In this document: one piece after another, positions 1 to 8,389 of the stretch
Layout of the letters: each line of letters starts with the position of its first letter
How positions within the stretch are numbered: the stretch's first letter is position 1
NCBI GenBank assembly: GCA_024235795.1
Contig: JACKLR010000001.1
Span: 496,001-560,000 of the forward strand
Direction: 5' to 3'
Origin: Burkholderiales bacterium
GTDB lineage: Bacteria > Pseudomonadota > Gammaproteobacteria > Burkholderiales > Nitrosomonadaceae
Length of the DNA: 64,000 bases
Made by a program: the position numbers and the translations under genes
The notes under the pieces: generated by a model
What the model saw: the letters and a program-made list of their open reading frames with translations, nothing else
Told to the model about the DNA's origin: nothing
The model's database searches: none

Positions 1-528
1 TTACTGGGTGAGCATAACCGTATGAATGCATTGGCGGCACTGGCCGCTGCACGTCACGCGGGGGTCCCCGTCAAGGTTGGCATTGAAGCTTTAGTCCAAT
101 TTAAGAATGTTAAGCGCCGCATGGAAAAGCGCGGTGTAATACATGAAATTACCGTCTATGATGACTTTGCACATCATCCAACCGCTATTCAAACAACACT
201 CGACGGTTTACGCAGCCACATTGGCAATGCCCGAATTATTGCGGTACTGGAACCACGTTCCAACACTATGAAAATGGGCATCTGGAAAGAGAAACTGGCT
301 AAAAGCCTCGAAGCAGCGGATACTGTTTTTTGTTATAGCTTTAACGCCGACTGGGTTGAAAATGCACTATCAAAACTTGGCGACAAAGCAAAATGTTATG
401 CTGACTTGTCACAATTAATCGATGCTATTTCAACTGTTGCAATACCCGGCGATCACATTTTAGTCATGAGTAATGGTGGTTTTGGCGGTATTCATGAAAA
501 ATTGATGGCCGCCATTCGTAACAAATAA
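1..528 (+). CDS. mpl: UDP-N-acetylmuramate:L-alanyl-gamma-D-glutamyl-meso-diaminopimelate ligase, C-terminal part
   Basis: This is the 3' end of a Mur-ligase family gene; the frame is open from base 1 and the start lies outside the window. Mpl reattaches the recycled tripeptide to UDP-MurNAc in the cytoplasm during peptidoglycan recycling. The visible part holds the end of the central domain (GEHNRMNALAA, the Mur-ligase asparagine-rich motif) and the C-terminal domain with DDFAHHPTA, typical of Mpl and MurC, followed by LEPRSNTMKMG and a Gly-rich end (MSNGGFGGIHEKL). The last two motifs favour Mpl over MurC. It converges with apt downstream. Confidence 0.93.
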   Translation, partial: LLGEHNRMNALAALAAARHAGVPVKVGIEALVQFKNVKRRMEKRGVIHEITVYDDFAHHPTAIQTTLDGLRSHIGNARIIAVLEPRSNTMKMGIWKEKLAKSLEAADTVFCYSFNADWVENALSKLGDKAKCYADLSQLIDAISTVAIPGDHILVMSNGGFGGIHEKLMAAIRNK

Positions 529-544
529 ATCATTTGAAACGGTA

Positions 545-1072
545 TTAATCACCCTCAAATTCACACAGTGAGAATATCTTGCACCCCATTTTTTCGAGGC
601 GCTTTCTACCCCCCACATCCGGCAAATCAATAACAAAACAGCACTCAACCACTTCACCGCCCATTTCCTGAATTAATCTGACCGCGGCTTCTGCAGTTCC
701 GCCTGTCGCAATCAAATCATCGACCAGCAACACACGATCGCCACGTTGTATGGCATCAACATGAACTTCAATACGGTCGCTGCCATATTCAAGTTGATAG
801 TCTCGGCCAATCGTTTCAGCGGGCAGCTTATTTTTTTTGCGTATTGGCACAAAACCAGTCTCAAGTTGATAGGCAACGGGCGCGCCAATGATAAAGCCAC
901 GTGACTCAATGCCGACAACCTTGCTGATTTGGCTTTTTTGATGACGTTTGGTAATTTCCTGAACCGTTGTGCGAAAACCGATCGGATCTTTTAACAGCGT
1001 TGTAACGTCACGAAACATGACTCCCTTATGCGGATAGTGCGGGACTGTACGAATACGGGATTTGATGGGCAT
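545..1072 (-). CDS. apt: adenine phosphoribosyltransferase
   Basis: Purine salvage enzyme converting adenine and PRPP to AMP. The 175-residue protein has the normal length. The PRPP-binding loop VLLVDDLIATGGTAEAA is clear near residue 115-130, and the N-terminus (IRTVPHYPHKGVMFRD) and the adenine-pocket segment ESRGFIIGAPVA match Apt. The ATG at 1072 gives the family N-terminus but has no obvious Shine-Dalgarno sequence. It stands alone between mpl, which converges on it, and the nirK terminator. Confidence 0.96.
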   Translation of the reverse strand: MPIKSRIRTVPHYPHKGVMFRDVTTLLKDPIGFRTTVQEITKRHQKSQISKVVGIESRGFIIGAPVAYQLETGFVPIRKKNKLPAETIGRDYQLEYGSDRIEVHVDAIQRGDRVLLVDDLIATGGTAEAAVRLIQEMGGEVVECCFVIDLPDVGGRKRLEKMGCKIFSLCEFEGD

Positions 1073-1111
1073 AAAAAAGCAAGATGATAAATAAAGGGAT
1101 CACAAGTCCCA

Positions 1112-1150
1112 AACAAAACAAAACGGCTCCAACCAATGGCTGGAGCCGTT
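1112..1150 (-). terminator. Rho-independent terminator of nirK
   Basis: A perfect 10-bp inverted repeat (AACGGCTCCA at 1122-1131 and TGGAGCCGTT at 1141-1150) encloses a 9-nt loop. Read on the minus strand, the hairpin is followed by a T-rich tract (complement of the A-rich 1111-1123). It lies about 45 bp after the nirK stop codon. Confidence 0.85.
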
Positions 1151-1193
1151 TATGGATTACATCACTTTAACAAATATTTTTTTGTATAAGCGC

Positions 1194-2297
1194 TTAGTGA
1201 TCCATCGCTGCGCCAGCGTCAAATGATGCAGGTGCTTTGACTTGCTCCATCATGTCGTTATCCCACTCACCTTCGACATTCATATGCAGCGCTGCACCGA
1301 GCAGTACAGCTTCAATCAGGTTATGACTGAGGTATACATATAAACCAGGTTGATGGAATTCATATGCAGCAGCAACTGCTGCACCCGCTGGAATAAACCA
1401 TGTTTCCTGGCTTGTTAATGGAGTATCGCTGAATGAACCGCCTACCCAGTAAAGATCAGCGTGACCACCGATCAAGTGAGGATAAGATTGACGGTTAGCT
1501 GATGAGTGAACGAATAATACTTTCTCACCCACTTTGGCTGACAATGCGTTATCACCGGTAATCGCACCCACTGCACCGTTGAAAACAACATGAGTTGGAA
1601 TCAGGCCTTTAGCGAGTTCAAGCATTTCATGCATGCCAGCAGCTGGTGAATCATATTTCTTGAAGTTACCCTTGCCATCGTTTGGCAAATAGTAATCTTG
1701 CTCGCCAATGTAGTATGCACGGTCATAACGATATGCATTGCCTTTCTCATCTTTCAGACCATCACGTGGCAGGACCATAATCGCACCACTCATACCTGAA
1801 ATAACGTGGAAAGGAATCATTGTTCCACCTGGTGCACAGTGGTATACAAATACACCTGGCTTAACAGCTTTCCAGCGTAAAACAACTTCTTCACCTGGCT
1901 GGACCAATGTCAGGCCAGCACCACCCAATGCGCCTGTTGCAGCATGGAAATCCACGTTATGCGCCAATGTACTGTCTTTTGGATTAACCAAGGTAAGCTC
2001 AACATAATCGCCTTCGTGCACAACGATCAATGGACCAGGAACGGAACCGTTAAAAGTCAAGGCCCATACATTTGCACCCGGAGCAACCTCCATAAGGACT
2101 TCTTTAGTCTCCATGCGTACTTCAACAACTCTTGGGCCGCCTTTGACGACTTGATCGTGTTTAGGAACTGCAGGCGGAGCCACCAGTTCTTGTTTAATAC
2201 GTGGTAATTTTGAGATGTCTGTTGCAGCTACTGCAGCTTGAGTAGCAGCGAAACACAACAATCCCAGTCCAACAACTGCCTGAACAGCTTTAATCAT
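1194..2297 (-). CDS. nirK: copper-containing nitrite reductase
   Basis: Periplasmic two-cupredoxin-domain enzyme reducing nitrite to nitric oxide. The start at 2297 is chosen because GGAGGGAG sits just upstream; the longer frame from 2309 would put the Shine-Dalgarno sequence inside the coding region. The product is 367 residues with a signal peptide (about residues 1-25). All copper ligands are visible: His113, Cys154, His164 and Met169 for type 1; His118, His153 and His325 for type 2. The catalytic Asp116 (HNVDFH) and His274 (PHLIGGH) are also present. The gene is monocistronic, with its own terminator and no ncgABC-type genes beside it. In ammonia oxidisers NirK takes part in NO metabolism and nitrite tolerance. 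No clear NsrR or FNR box was found upstream. Confidence 0.95.
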   Translation of the reverse strand: MIKAVQAVVGLGLLCFAATQAAVAATDISKLPRIKQELVAPPAVPKHDQVVKGGPRVVEVRMETKEVLMEVAPGANVWALTFNGSVPGPLIVVHEGDYVELTLVNPKDSTLAHNVDFHAATGALGGAGLTLVQPGEEVVLRWKAVKPGVFVYHCAPGGTMIPFHVISGMSGAIMVLPRDGLKDEKGNAYRYDRAYYIGEQDYYLPNDGKGNFKKYDSPAAGMHEMLELAKGLIPTHVVFNGAVGAITGDNALSAKVGEKVLFVHSSANRQSYPHLIGGHADLYWVGGSFSDTPLTSQETWFIPAGAAVAAAYEFHQPGLYVYLSHNLIEAVLLGAALHMNVEGEWDNDMMEQVKAPASFDAGAAMDH

Positions 2298-2611
2298 ATC
2301 TCCCTCCATAAATGATAAATTTGCGCTTTATAGTACGCACCTTCTTATCTGTCACTGCATCCATTCTGAAATGTAAGCGTTGTTATGAACTGGATACAAT
2401 AACACACCTCCCTTTTTCTTATGAGCAAAGGGTCGAACGCAGACTATACACTTTCATGAAGAAACTGTCCATGTCTGAGCGTCTATTAAATTAGAAAAAA
2501 CCCTTAAAAAAGGGCATGTTGGTAGTAGGGTTTATTGCAAGTTCAAAGCCAAAACACATGCGCCGCTGTATTTATCTATTTTAGATTAGGATTATGGAAA
2601 AAAGCTGGAAA
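2298..2611. other. intergenic region upstream of nirK
   Basis: About 300 bp containing the nirK promoter on the minus strand and the 3' end of the antiporter transcript. A TATAAAG-like -10 element lies near 2325-2335 on the minus strand. A short hairpin at 2501-2514 probably ends the antiporter transcript. No further gene was recognised; the 60-codon plus-strand frame at 2312-2494 has no family resemblance. Confidence 0.5.
2501..2514 (-). terminator. probable terminator of the antiporter gene
   Basis: A 5-bp stem (CCCTT/AAGGG) with a 4-nt loop. On the minus strand it is followed by six T residues (complement of 2495-2500). It lies about 100 bp after the antiporter stop codon. The stem is short, so confidence is moderate. 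Confidence 0.5.
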
Positions 2612-4597
2612 CTATCCCTGCATTAACCGGATTTCTGCAGCGGCCAGATTTTCCTGAGTTCCCCTGAGCACAACCACATCACCCGCTTCAAGCCGGGTTT
2701 CATCGGAAGGCAATATTCCTCTGATATTTCGTCTTCTAACGGCTGTCACCTCTACCGAGAATTCAGCCAGATCAAGTTCGCCAAGTGTTTTATTGACAGA
2801 CGCCGCACCAGAAATAATTGTGATTGTCAGCAGCCGGGGCAACAGTCTCTCGTTACCCTCTTCACTTTCGTCAGTAACACCGTAATAAAATCCACGAAAC
2901 AGGTTGTACCGCTGTTCACGTATTTGCCGGATACGCCTTAAAATGCGTCCTGTAGACATGTCCATGAACATCATCGCATGCGACGCGAGCATCAAGCTGC
3001 CCTCAAGCACTTCGGCTACGACTTCTGTTGCACCGGCTTCTTTCAGCAAATCAATATCCGAATCGTCCCGCGTTCGCACAACAACCGCCAATTCAGGACG
3101 CAACGTTCGGGCATGGTTTAAAATTTTCAAGGCTGAAACCGTGTCCGCATAACTGACGATCAACACTCTTGCACGAAGCAACCCGGCAGCAATCAAAACC
3201 TCCCTGCGTGCCGCGTCACCATAAACCACCGATTCCCCGGCAATCTTGGCTTCGTGGATACGCTGTGGATCAATATCGAGCGCAATAAAAGGAACCGATT
3301 CCTGCTCCAGGATACGCGACAAATTCTGCCCGCTGCGTCCATAGCCGCAAATAATGACATGATTTTGTTCGGACATTGTTTGCGCAGCAATGGAAGTAAT
3401 CTGCATTGCGCGCTGCAGCCACTCGGACGTGTAAAAACGCTGAACAACCCGTTCACTATATTCAATCATAAACGGCGCCAGCAACATCGACAGCACCATG
3501 GCAGCCAGAATCGGCTGCAAGATGGCATTTTCCACCAGGCCACTCATGGTTGCCTGAGCAAGCAATACAAATCCGAATTCTCCGCCTTGCGCCAGATTCA
3601 ATCCCGTTCTGACCGCCACATTGGGTTCCGCGCCGAAAAAACGCGACAGGCCGGTAATTAATACGACTTTTACGACGATCAACGCTGACAATATCAACGC
3701 CACCCACAGGAAATTTTCAATCACCACCTGAATATCCAGCAACATGCCGATGGTAATGAAAAACAGGCCCAGTAAAATATCGCGAAAAGGCTTAATGTCA
3801 TCTTCAACCTGATACCGGTATTCTGTTTCGGATATCAGCATTCCGGCCAGAAAAGCCCCCAGCGCCAGCGACAGTCCGGCCAGCTCGGTCAGCCAGGCAA
3901 GTCCCAGCGTGATCAGCAAAACATTCAAAACAAACAATTCGGATGATTTCTGGCGCGCTACCACATGAAACCAGGGGCGCATAAGCCGTTGTCCAAAAAA
4001 CAGGATCAACGCAAGCACCGCAAGCGCCTTTAACGCAGCAATCGCCAGCATCGTTCCGTAATCTACGGCTTCATTGTCAATAGAAATTGCGAGCGCCGGA
4101 ATAATAATTAACAAAGGAATGACGGCCAGATCCTGAAACAGTAAAACACCAATTACATGACGGCCGTGCGGTGTATTAAGCTCCAGTCTTTCGGACAGCA
4201 TTTTGATGACAATGGCGGTTGAAGACATTGCCAGCGCGCCGCCTAGAGCCAGTCCCACACGCCAATCCATGCCCAGAAACCAGGTGACTCCCATAACCAG
4301 CATAATACAGATGACAACCTGCGATGTGCCAAACCCGAAAACGATGCGTTTCATCGTGACCAGTTTGGTCAGACTGAATTCCAGACCAATACTGAACATC
4401 AGAAAGACAACCCCGAATTCCGCAAGATGACGCGTTTCCTCGCTTTCTTGTATCCACCCCAGAGCGTGCGGCCCAATAATGACGCCCGCAACCAAATACC
4501 CCAGCATGGGCGGCAAACGCAACAGGCGAAAAATCACCACGGCGATTACGGCAATCGCTAGCAAAATAAGAATTGGTTGTAGGGTATCGTCAGTCAT
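2612..4597 (-). CDS. monovalent cation:proton antiporter of the CPA2 (KefB/KefC/YbaL) family
   Basis: Inner-membrane K+(Na+)/H+ antiporter or K+ efflux protein of 661 residues. Residues 1 to about 380 form a hydrophobic Na/H-exchanger domain with roughly 12 membrane segments; LPPMLGYLVAGVIIGP near residue 28 and the LFQDLAVIPLL motif are typical. A TrkA-N/RCK domain follows at about 410-530 with the nucleotide-binding pattern IICGYGRSGQNLSRIL and a downstream LDIDPQRI. The C-terminus (about 575-661) is a TrkA-C regulatory domain. It is a single gene, likely involved in pH and potassium homeostasis. The gshA remnant and gshB lie upstream on the other strand; true KefB/C are glutathione-gated, but that link is only suggestive here. 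Confidence 0.9.
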   Translation of the reverse strand: MTDDTLQPILILLAIAVIAVVIFRLLRLPPMLGYLVAGVIIGPHALGWIQESEETRHLAEFGVVFLMFSIGLEFSLTKLVTMKRIVFGFGTSQVVICIMLVMGVTWFLGMDWRVGLALGGALAMSSTAIVIKMLSERLELNTPHGRHVIGVLLFQDLAVIPLLIIIPALAISIDNEAVDYGTMLAIAALKALAVLALILFFGQRLMRPWFHVVARQKSSELFVLNVLLITLGLAWLTELAGLSLALGAFLAGMLISETEYRYQVEDDIKPFRDILLGLFFITIGMLLDIQVVIENFLWVALILSALIVVKVVLITGLSRFFGAEPNVAVRTGLNLAQGGEFGFVLLAQATMSGLVENAILQPILAAMVLSMLLAPFMIEYSERVVQRFYTSEWLQRAMQITSIAAQTMSEQNHVIICGYGRSGQNLSRILEQESVPFIALDIDPQRIHEAKIAGESVVYGDAARREVLIAAGLLRARVLIVSYADTVSALKILNHARTLRPELAVVVRTRDDSDIDLLKEAGATEVVAEVLEGSLMLASHAMMFMDMSTGRILRRIRQIREQRYNLFRGFYYGVTDESEEGNERLLPRLLTITIISGAASVNKTLGELDLAEFSVEVTAVRRRNIRGILPSDETRLEAGDVVVLRGTQENLAAAEIRLMQG

Positions 4598-4809
4598 GAA
4601 TAAATGTTCAACAGGAATTTCCTAGAGAATGATCGTGTCGGGATTAAGCAACTTTATAATATTCAGTTCTTCAGTCAAGCATTCTTTGCCACTGAATCGT
4701 TCTCTGTATACTGTTTAAAATATTCGTTATTGATCGCCGAATCAAGTATGAAATAAAGCAATACGAAAAACAGCCCAACAACCATAACGATTTTAGTGGT
4801 TAAATACAA

Positions 4810-5289
4810 TTGTCCCTGCTTGATGCTATACTACATGCAAAAAAAATCCAGACACTCGCACACCGTTTACCACGTGTAATGCCGCTACCTCATTTATCAA
4901 CAGCCCTGCATGGCCCGATTCTGGATCTGGAAAACCGTATTAACACTGCAAAACCGCAGATTGAACATTGGTTGCGCAGCAAATGGCGCGAATACAAGAT
5001 TCCATTTTACTGTTCGGTTGATTTGCGTAACAGCGGTTTTAAACTCGCACCTGTCGATACGAATCTTTTTCCCGGCGGTTTTTACCGTGTGCATACCGGT
5101 CGCAGTGTGGATGAAAACCTGAATGCACCCGGCATGCATTTTGTTCCGTTGCCGTTCGAGCCGGATTGCCTGTTGCCTGACAGTTCGTCCCGGCAAAATC
5201 TGATGCCATTGCGTTTTTATGCCTATAGCGTTGTCGCCAGACTGGCTTTGCTGGCTGCCGCGCTCGAACTGCAACAAGCGGCCGATTGA
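4810..5289 (+). pseudogene. gshA: glutamate-cysteine ligase remnant with internal deletion
   Basis: A 159-residue frame starting at a TTG. Residues 1 to about 78 resemble, from memory, the N-terminus of the Acidithiobacillus-type glutamate-cysteine ligase (GPILDLENRI, then FYCSVDLRNSGFKLAPVDTN, then LFPGGF). From about residue 79 it appears to jump to the C-terminal end of the same family (DENLNAPGMHFVPL, then RFYAYSVVARLALLAAALEL). Complete members are about 430 residues, so roughly 270 central residues with the catalytic core seem to be missing, in frame. It directly precedes gshB, the expected partner. A functional gamma-glutamylcysteine synthetase would have to be encoded elsewhere. An assembly collapse is an alternative explanation. 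Confidence 0.65.
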
Positions 5290-5319
5290 TCTCTTAAAAT
5301 ATATACTTGGGCTGTCGTC

Positions 5320-6300
5320 ATGAAACTGGCTTTTATCATTGACCAACTTGAAGCAATCAAAATACAGAAGGACTCCAGTTATGCCATGATGCGTGAAGCG
5401 GCCTCACGCAATCATGAAATTTATATTATCCATCAGGAGGATCTAATCTGGCGTGATGGTGCCGTCGTCAGTTTTTCAACAAGACTAACAATTACCGAAA
5501 ATAGTGGCAACGAAAGAGATTGGTATCAAACCGACGACAAAATCACTATGCCGCTTAATGCATTTGATGCTGTACTGATGCGCAAGGATCCGCCGTTTAA
5601 CATGGAATATATCTACAGTACCTATTTGCTGGAACTGGCTGAACAACAAGGCGCGTACATTATCAACAGTCCGCGCAGTATCCGCGATTTTAATGAAAAA
5701 CTGGCGATCACAAAATTTCCACAATTTATTCCCCCTACACTCGTCACGCGACAGGAACCGCTTATTATTGAATTTCTACAGCAACACAAAGACATTATCC
5801 TGAAACCGCTTGACAGCATGGGCGGCGCAAGTATTTTTCGCGTGCATGAAACAGATCATAACGTCAACGTCATTCTTGAAACCATGACGCACTATGGCAC
5901 GCGCACTATTATGGCACAGCGTTTCATACCCGAAATCACCGAAGGTGACAAGCGCATTCTACTGATTGCTGGCAAACCCACGCCCTATTCTTTGGCACGC
6001 ATTCCAAGACCCGGTGAAACGCGCGGCAACCTCAACACAGGAGGCACTGGTGTTGCACGGCCTTTATCTAAAAACGATAAAAAAATAGCCGAAACCCTGG
6101 GACCAGAATTAATGAATCAAGGATTGATGCTCGTCGGGCTCGATGTTATTGGCGATTGTCTCACCGAAATCAACGTCACCAGTCCGACAGGGATGCAAGA
6201 AATTTATAACCAGACTGGTTTTAATGTCGCAGGAATGATGATTGATGCAATTGCGGAAAATAACGATAGAGTGTGTGCAAGTAACCTGCATCCCCAGTAG
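5320..6300 (+). CDS. gshB: glutathione synthetase
   Basis: ATP-grasp ligase joining gamma-glutamylcysteine and glycine in the cytoplasm. The 326-residue length is normal. The N-terminal domain (MKLAFIIDQLEAIKIQKDSS) and the substrate region MRKDPPFNMEYIYSTYLLE are diagnostic. The ATP-grasp core includes DIILKPLDSMGGASIFRV near residue 155 and the Gly-rich GETRGNLNTGGTG near 230. The Mg-binding end of the fold is VGLDVIGDCLTEINVTSPTG. It starts 30 bp after the gshA remnant and is 2 bp from the next frame, so the three were probably one operon. Confidence 0.96.
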   Translation: MKLAFIIDQLEAIKIQKDSSYAMMREAASRNHEIYIIHQEDLIWRDGAVVSFSTRLTITENSGNERDWYQTDDKITMPLNAFDAVLMRKDPPFNMEYIYSTYLLELAEQQGAYIINSPRSIRDFNEKLAITKFPQFIPPTLVTRQEPLIIEFLQQHKDIILKPLDSMGGASIFRVHETDHNVNVILETMTHYGTRTIMAQRFIPEITEGDKRILLIAGKPTPYSLARIPRPGETRGNLNTGGTGVARPLSKNDKKIAETLGPELMNQGLMLVGLDVIGDCLTEINVTSPTGMQEIYNQTGFNVAGMMIDAIAENNDRVCASNLHPQ

Positions 6301-6302
6301 CC

Positions 6303-6584
6303 ATGCAACCGACCGTCGTCATGAATCATCATCGTCAAACCGCGATTATTGTTGGCAAAAAAGGCAGCAAACTTGAAATCATCAAACTAGGTAAAGGCCG
6401 GCTGACCGTAACCGCATTGGCGGCGCAGGACATTGAGGCGCAAGGCTATACAGTCAGCCATTATTCACCCAGCCAGGCTGCCCGGTCTTACCTCAATCAT
6501 GGTGCCGGCGTGAGCGAGCGCGCAAGAAAATACCTCGAACAAATCGCCTGCACAGAATATTCGGATAGATTGAATTTGATTTGA
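6303..6584 (+). CDS. small conserved-looking protein downstream of gshB
   Basis: A 93-residue cytoplasmic protein with no recognised domain, no signal peptide and no membrane segment. The ATG is 2 bp after the gshB stop codon, which implies translational coupling. The middle (VGKKGSKLEIIKLGKGRLTV) suggests a small beta-rich fold, followed by a helical segment with repeated Ala/Arg. Function unknown; context suggests a link to glutathione biosynthesis or a position at the end of that operon. Confidence 0.7.
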   Translation: MQPTVVMNHHRQTAIIVGKKGSKLEIIKLGKGRLTVTALAAQDIEAQGYTVSHYSPSQAARSYLNHGAGVSERARKYLEQIACTEYSDRLNLI

Positions 6585-7100
6585 ATTTATACAGCTTCAG
6601 GTAAAAACTAGGTATTTCTGATTTTACAAACCAACAGGTGGCCCCATTGTACACACTGCTGAACGATACCGATAAAAAATTAGAAAGCTTCTTTGAATCG
6701 TTTTATGATCGAATCCGAGGGTCGGCTTGTAGTGTGTTTAACCCAGGCAGTTACTCAATTAAATTTACAGCCTCGTCGGACACCGTTTTAATATCTTTCA
6801 GTTTTATTCGGTGTCCATTAAAAACTTTCGTCAAATGTCATTGCGGTCTACCTGCGTCTGCGCACATTTTCTTTGAAATTTCATATCCATCAGAAAGTTG
6901 TGTAATCGTATCACATTTATTTTTACCCCATGTTTTTCGGTATACTTTAACTACCATAGGCGCAACCCAATTTTCACATGCGCGGCGCTCTAAATGCTTC
7001 TTTAGATCATTTACAGCGTAGTGTGTAATACGGTTACCTGTAGAACAAGCTTCTGGTCGCTCTCGTTCCCAACGCGTATCCCAGTGCGTTTCCATACACT
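6585..7100. other. region of decayed sequence, origin unknown
   Basis: No intact gene is recognisable. A minus-strand frame at 6838-7095 (85 codons, beginning METHWDTRWERERPEAC) reads like protein. Past a TGA at 6835-6837 the same frame continues for about 30 codons (HLTKVFNGHRIKLKDI) to a second stop. This looks like an old interrupted gene fragment of unknown family beside the IS3 remnant. The overlapping plus-strand frame at 6638-7021 is probably a shadow. Confidence 0.35.
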
Positions 7101-7700
7101 CGTGCGCATTCTGACGTGGTCAAGTAAAACCATACACCCCAGTTAAGCGACTTTTATTATTTTTGCAGCCTCTGCTTCATATTGATTTGGACTTTTGTAT
7201 CCCAGATATGAATGCAACCGGTGACTATTGTAGAACATGGAAATGTACTGCAATATATCCTGCTGTGCTTCATGGCGGGTCTGATAGTTTCTCCATTGGA
7301 CACGTTCTTGTTTGAGACTGCCAAAGAAGCTTTCTGCAACTGCGTTGTCCCAACAATTGCCCAAGCGACTCATACTGCCAATAAAGCCATGAGTTTTCAG
7401 TAATATTCGGTATGCCTTACTGGCATATTGCGATCCACGATCCGAATGTGCAATCAAACCAGCCTGTGGTCGGCGTTGCCAGATGGCCATCTTCAATGCA
7501 TCACCTTATAGCCAATTGCATTCAATGCCTTCTTTATTCGACGACTACCATAGGTATAATGGCTGGATTCTGCAATATTACGGATAGTATCTATAAGCTT
7601 CATGTGGTGCGAATCATCTGAATAATCTGCTTGACGTCGGGCATAAGCATAATAAGCACTACGGCTCACCCTAAACAGCCGACACATCAGGCCAACTGAA
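7101..7700 (-). mobile_element. IS3-family insertion sequence remnant
   Basis: Only the transposase orfB region and one end survive. OrfA, which should lie upstream (higher coordinates) of orfB, is not recognisable. The downstream boundary near 7101-7140 is approximate because inverted repeats could not be paired. The element abuts the RTX remnant upstream. Confidence 0.7.
7143..7687 (-). pseudogene. IS3-family transposase OrfB, internally deleted
   Basis: DDE integrase of an IS3-family element in two pieces. The N-terminal piece (7687 to 7493) begins MCRLFRVSRSAYYAYARRQ and ends at GYKV. The C-terminal piece (7496 down to 7143) carries HSDRGSQYAS and ESFFGSLKQE, the second Asp and the Glu of the DDE triad. 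The middle of about 80 residues, including the first catalytic Asp region, is missing and the junction near 7493-7500 is out of frame. It cannot encode a functional transposase. Confidence 0.88.
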
Positions 7701-7950
7701 CCACATCATTCCTCCTTGCTTCTTTACGTGCTTTATTCGGTAAGCCAGCTGTTCCGGTCGCATTAAAGCGCCAATGATTCTTAGTTCCTTGATCTCCACC
7801 AAAAGTGATTTCTTGCCAGTCTTTTTTGAGGACATACGCGGCTTTACAACCTCGCTCAAAAGCTGCCACGTTTTGCACTACTGCAAGTACGCCTATGGCC
7901 GCAGCGCTTTGTTTTACTATTAGCGACGAGGCCTCAACTTTGGTTATCCG
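7687..7950 (-). other. open frame of unknown origin between the IS3 and RTX remnants
   Basis: A minus-strand frame reads without stops from near the end of the RTX remnant to 7687. It includes VEASSLIVKQSAAAIGVLAV, and its ATG-initiated part (7878 down) gives 63 residues ending RKEARRNDVVQLA. No family is recognised. It could be the end of a host gene cut by the IS, or chance. It is not supported as a functional gene. Confidence 0.25.
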
Positions 7951-7955
7951 GCAAT

Positions 7956-8213
7956 TTATCCAACAAATATGTAGTCCACGAGAGTTAACCCCGCAATATG
8001 TTCCACGAAATCAAAGTCCGCGTTAAAGCTCATATCGGTATTATCGTGCACTATACCGAGCAAATCATCATTGTAATAAATCCGGGTATCATTACCAGAC
8101 TCTGTCAAACGGTAATTGCTATTACTCGCACCATAGTCGGCCAAGAGGATTTGATCGCCTTCTGCGCGATTGTAGTCTTCGATGACAGCATAGCCAGAAT
8201 TCCATGATAATCC
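7956..8213 (-). pseudogene. C-terminal fragment of an RTX calcium-binding protein
   Basis: The frame carries AVIEDYNRAEGDQILLADYG and NDTRIYYNDDLLGIV, a pattern typical of the region after the nonapeptide repeats in haemolysin-type calcium-binding proteins, and ends at a TAA at 7956. It is bounded upstream by a stop at 8214-8216 and has no start codon, so everything N-terminal is gone. It suggests that a third RTX gene once stood beside the two now present at 11.6-15.8 kb. Confidence 0.6.
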
Positions 8214-8389
8214 CTACTTTTGGTATTATGGTACGTTCAAAATTTAAAAGATAAATCTCACCGCCTTAAAGTCGGTGGCTTTACCTTACTTCGGACTAAT
8301 AAAAAATTTCTGGAAAAGTCAGACCAATTCAGTCCAAAAATTGAGGCCACCTCTAGGACAATCAATTTACTTATTAAGCAGCATTAGTA

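Noticed and set aside
2312..2494. 60-codon plus-strand frame upstream of nirK
   Set aside because: No family resemblance, no ribosome binding site, and it overlaps the nirK promoter.
6638..7021. 127-codon plus-strand frame
   Set aside because: It overlaps a more protein-like minus-strand frame, has no clear ribosome binding site and shows low-complexity hydrophobic sequence.
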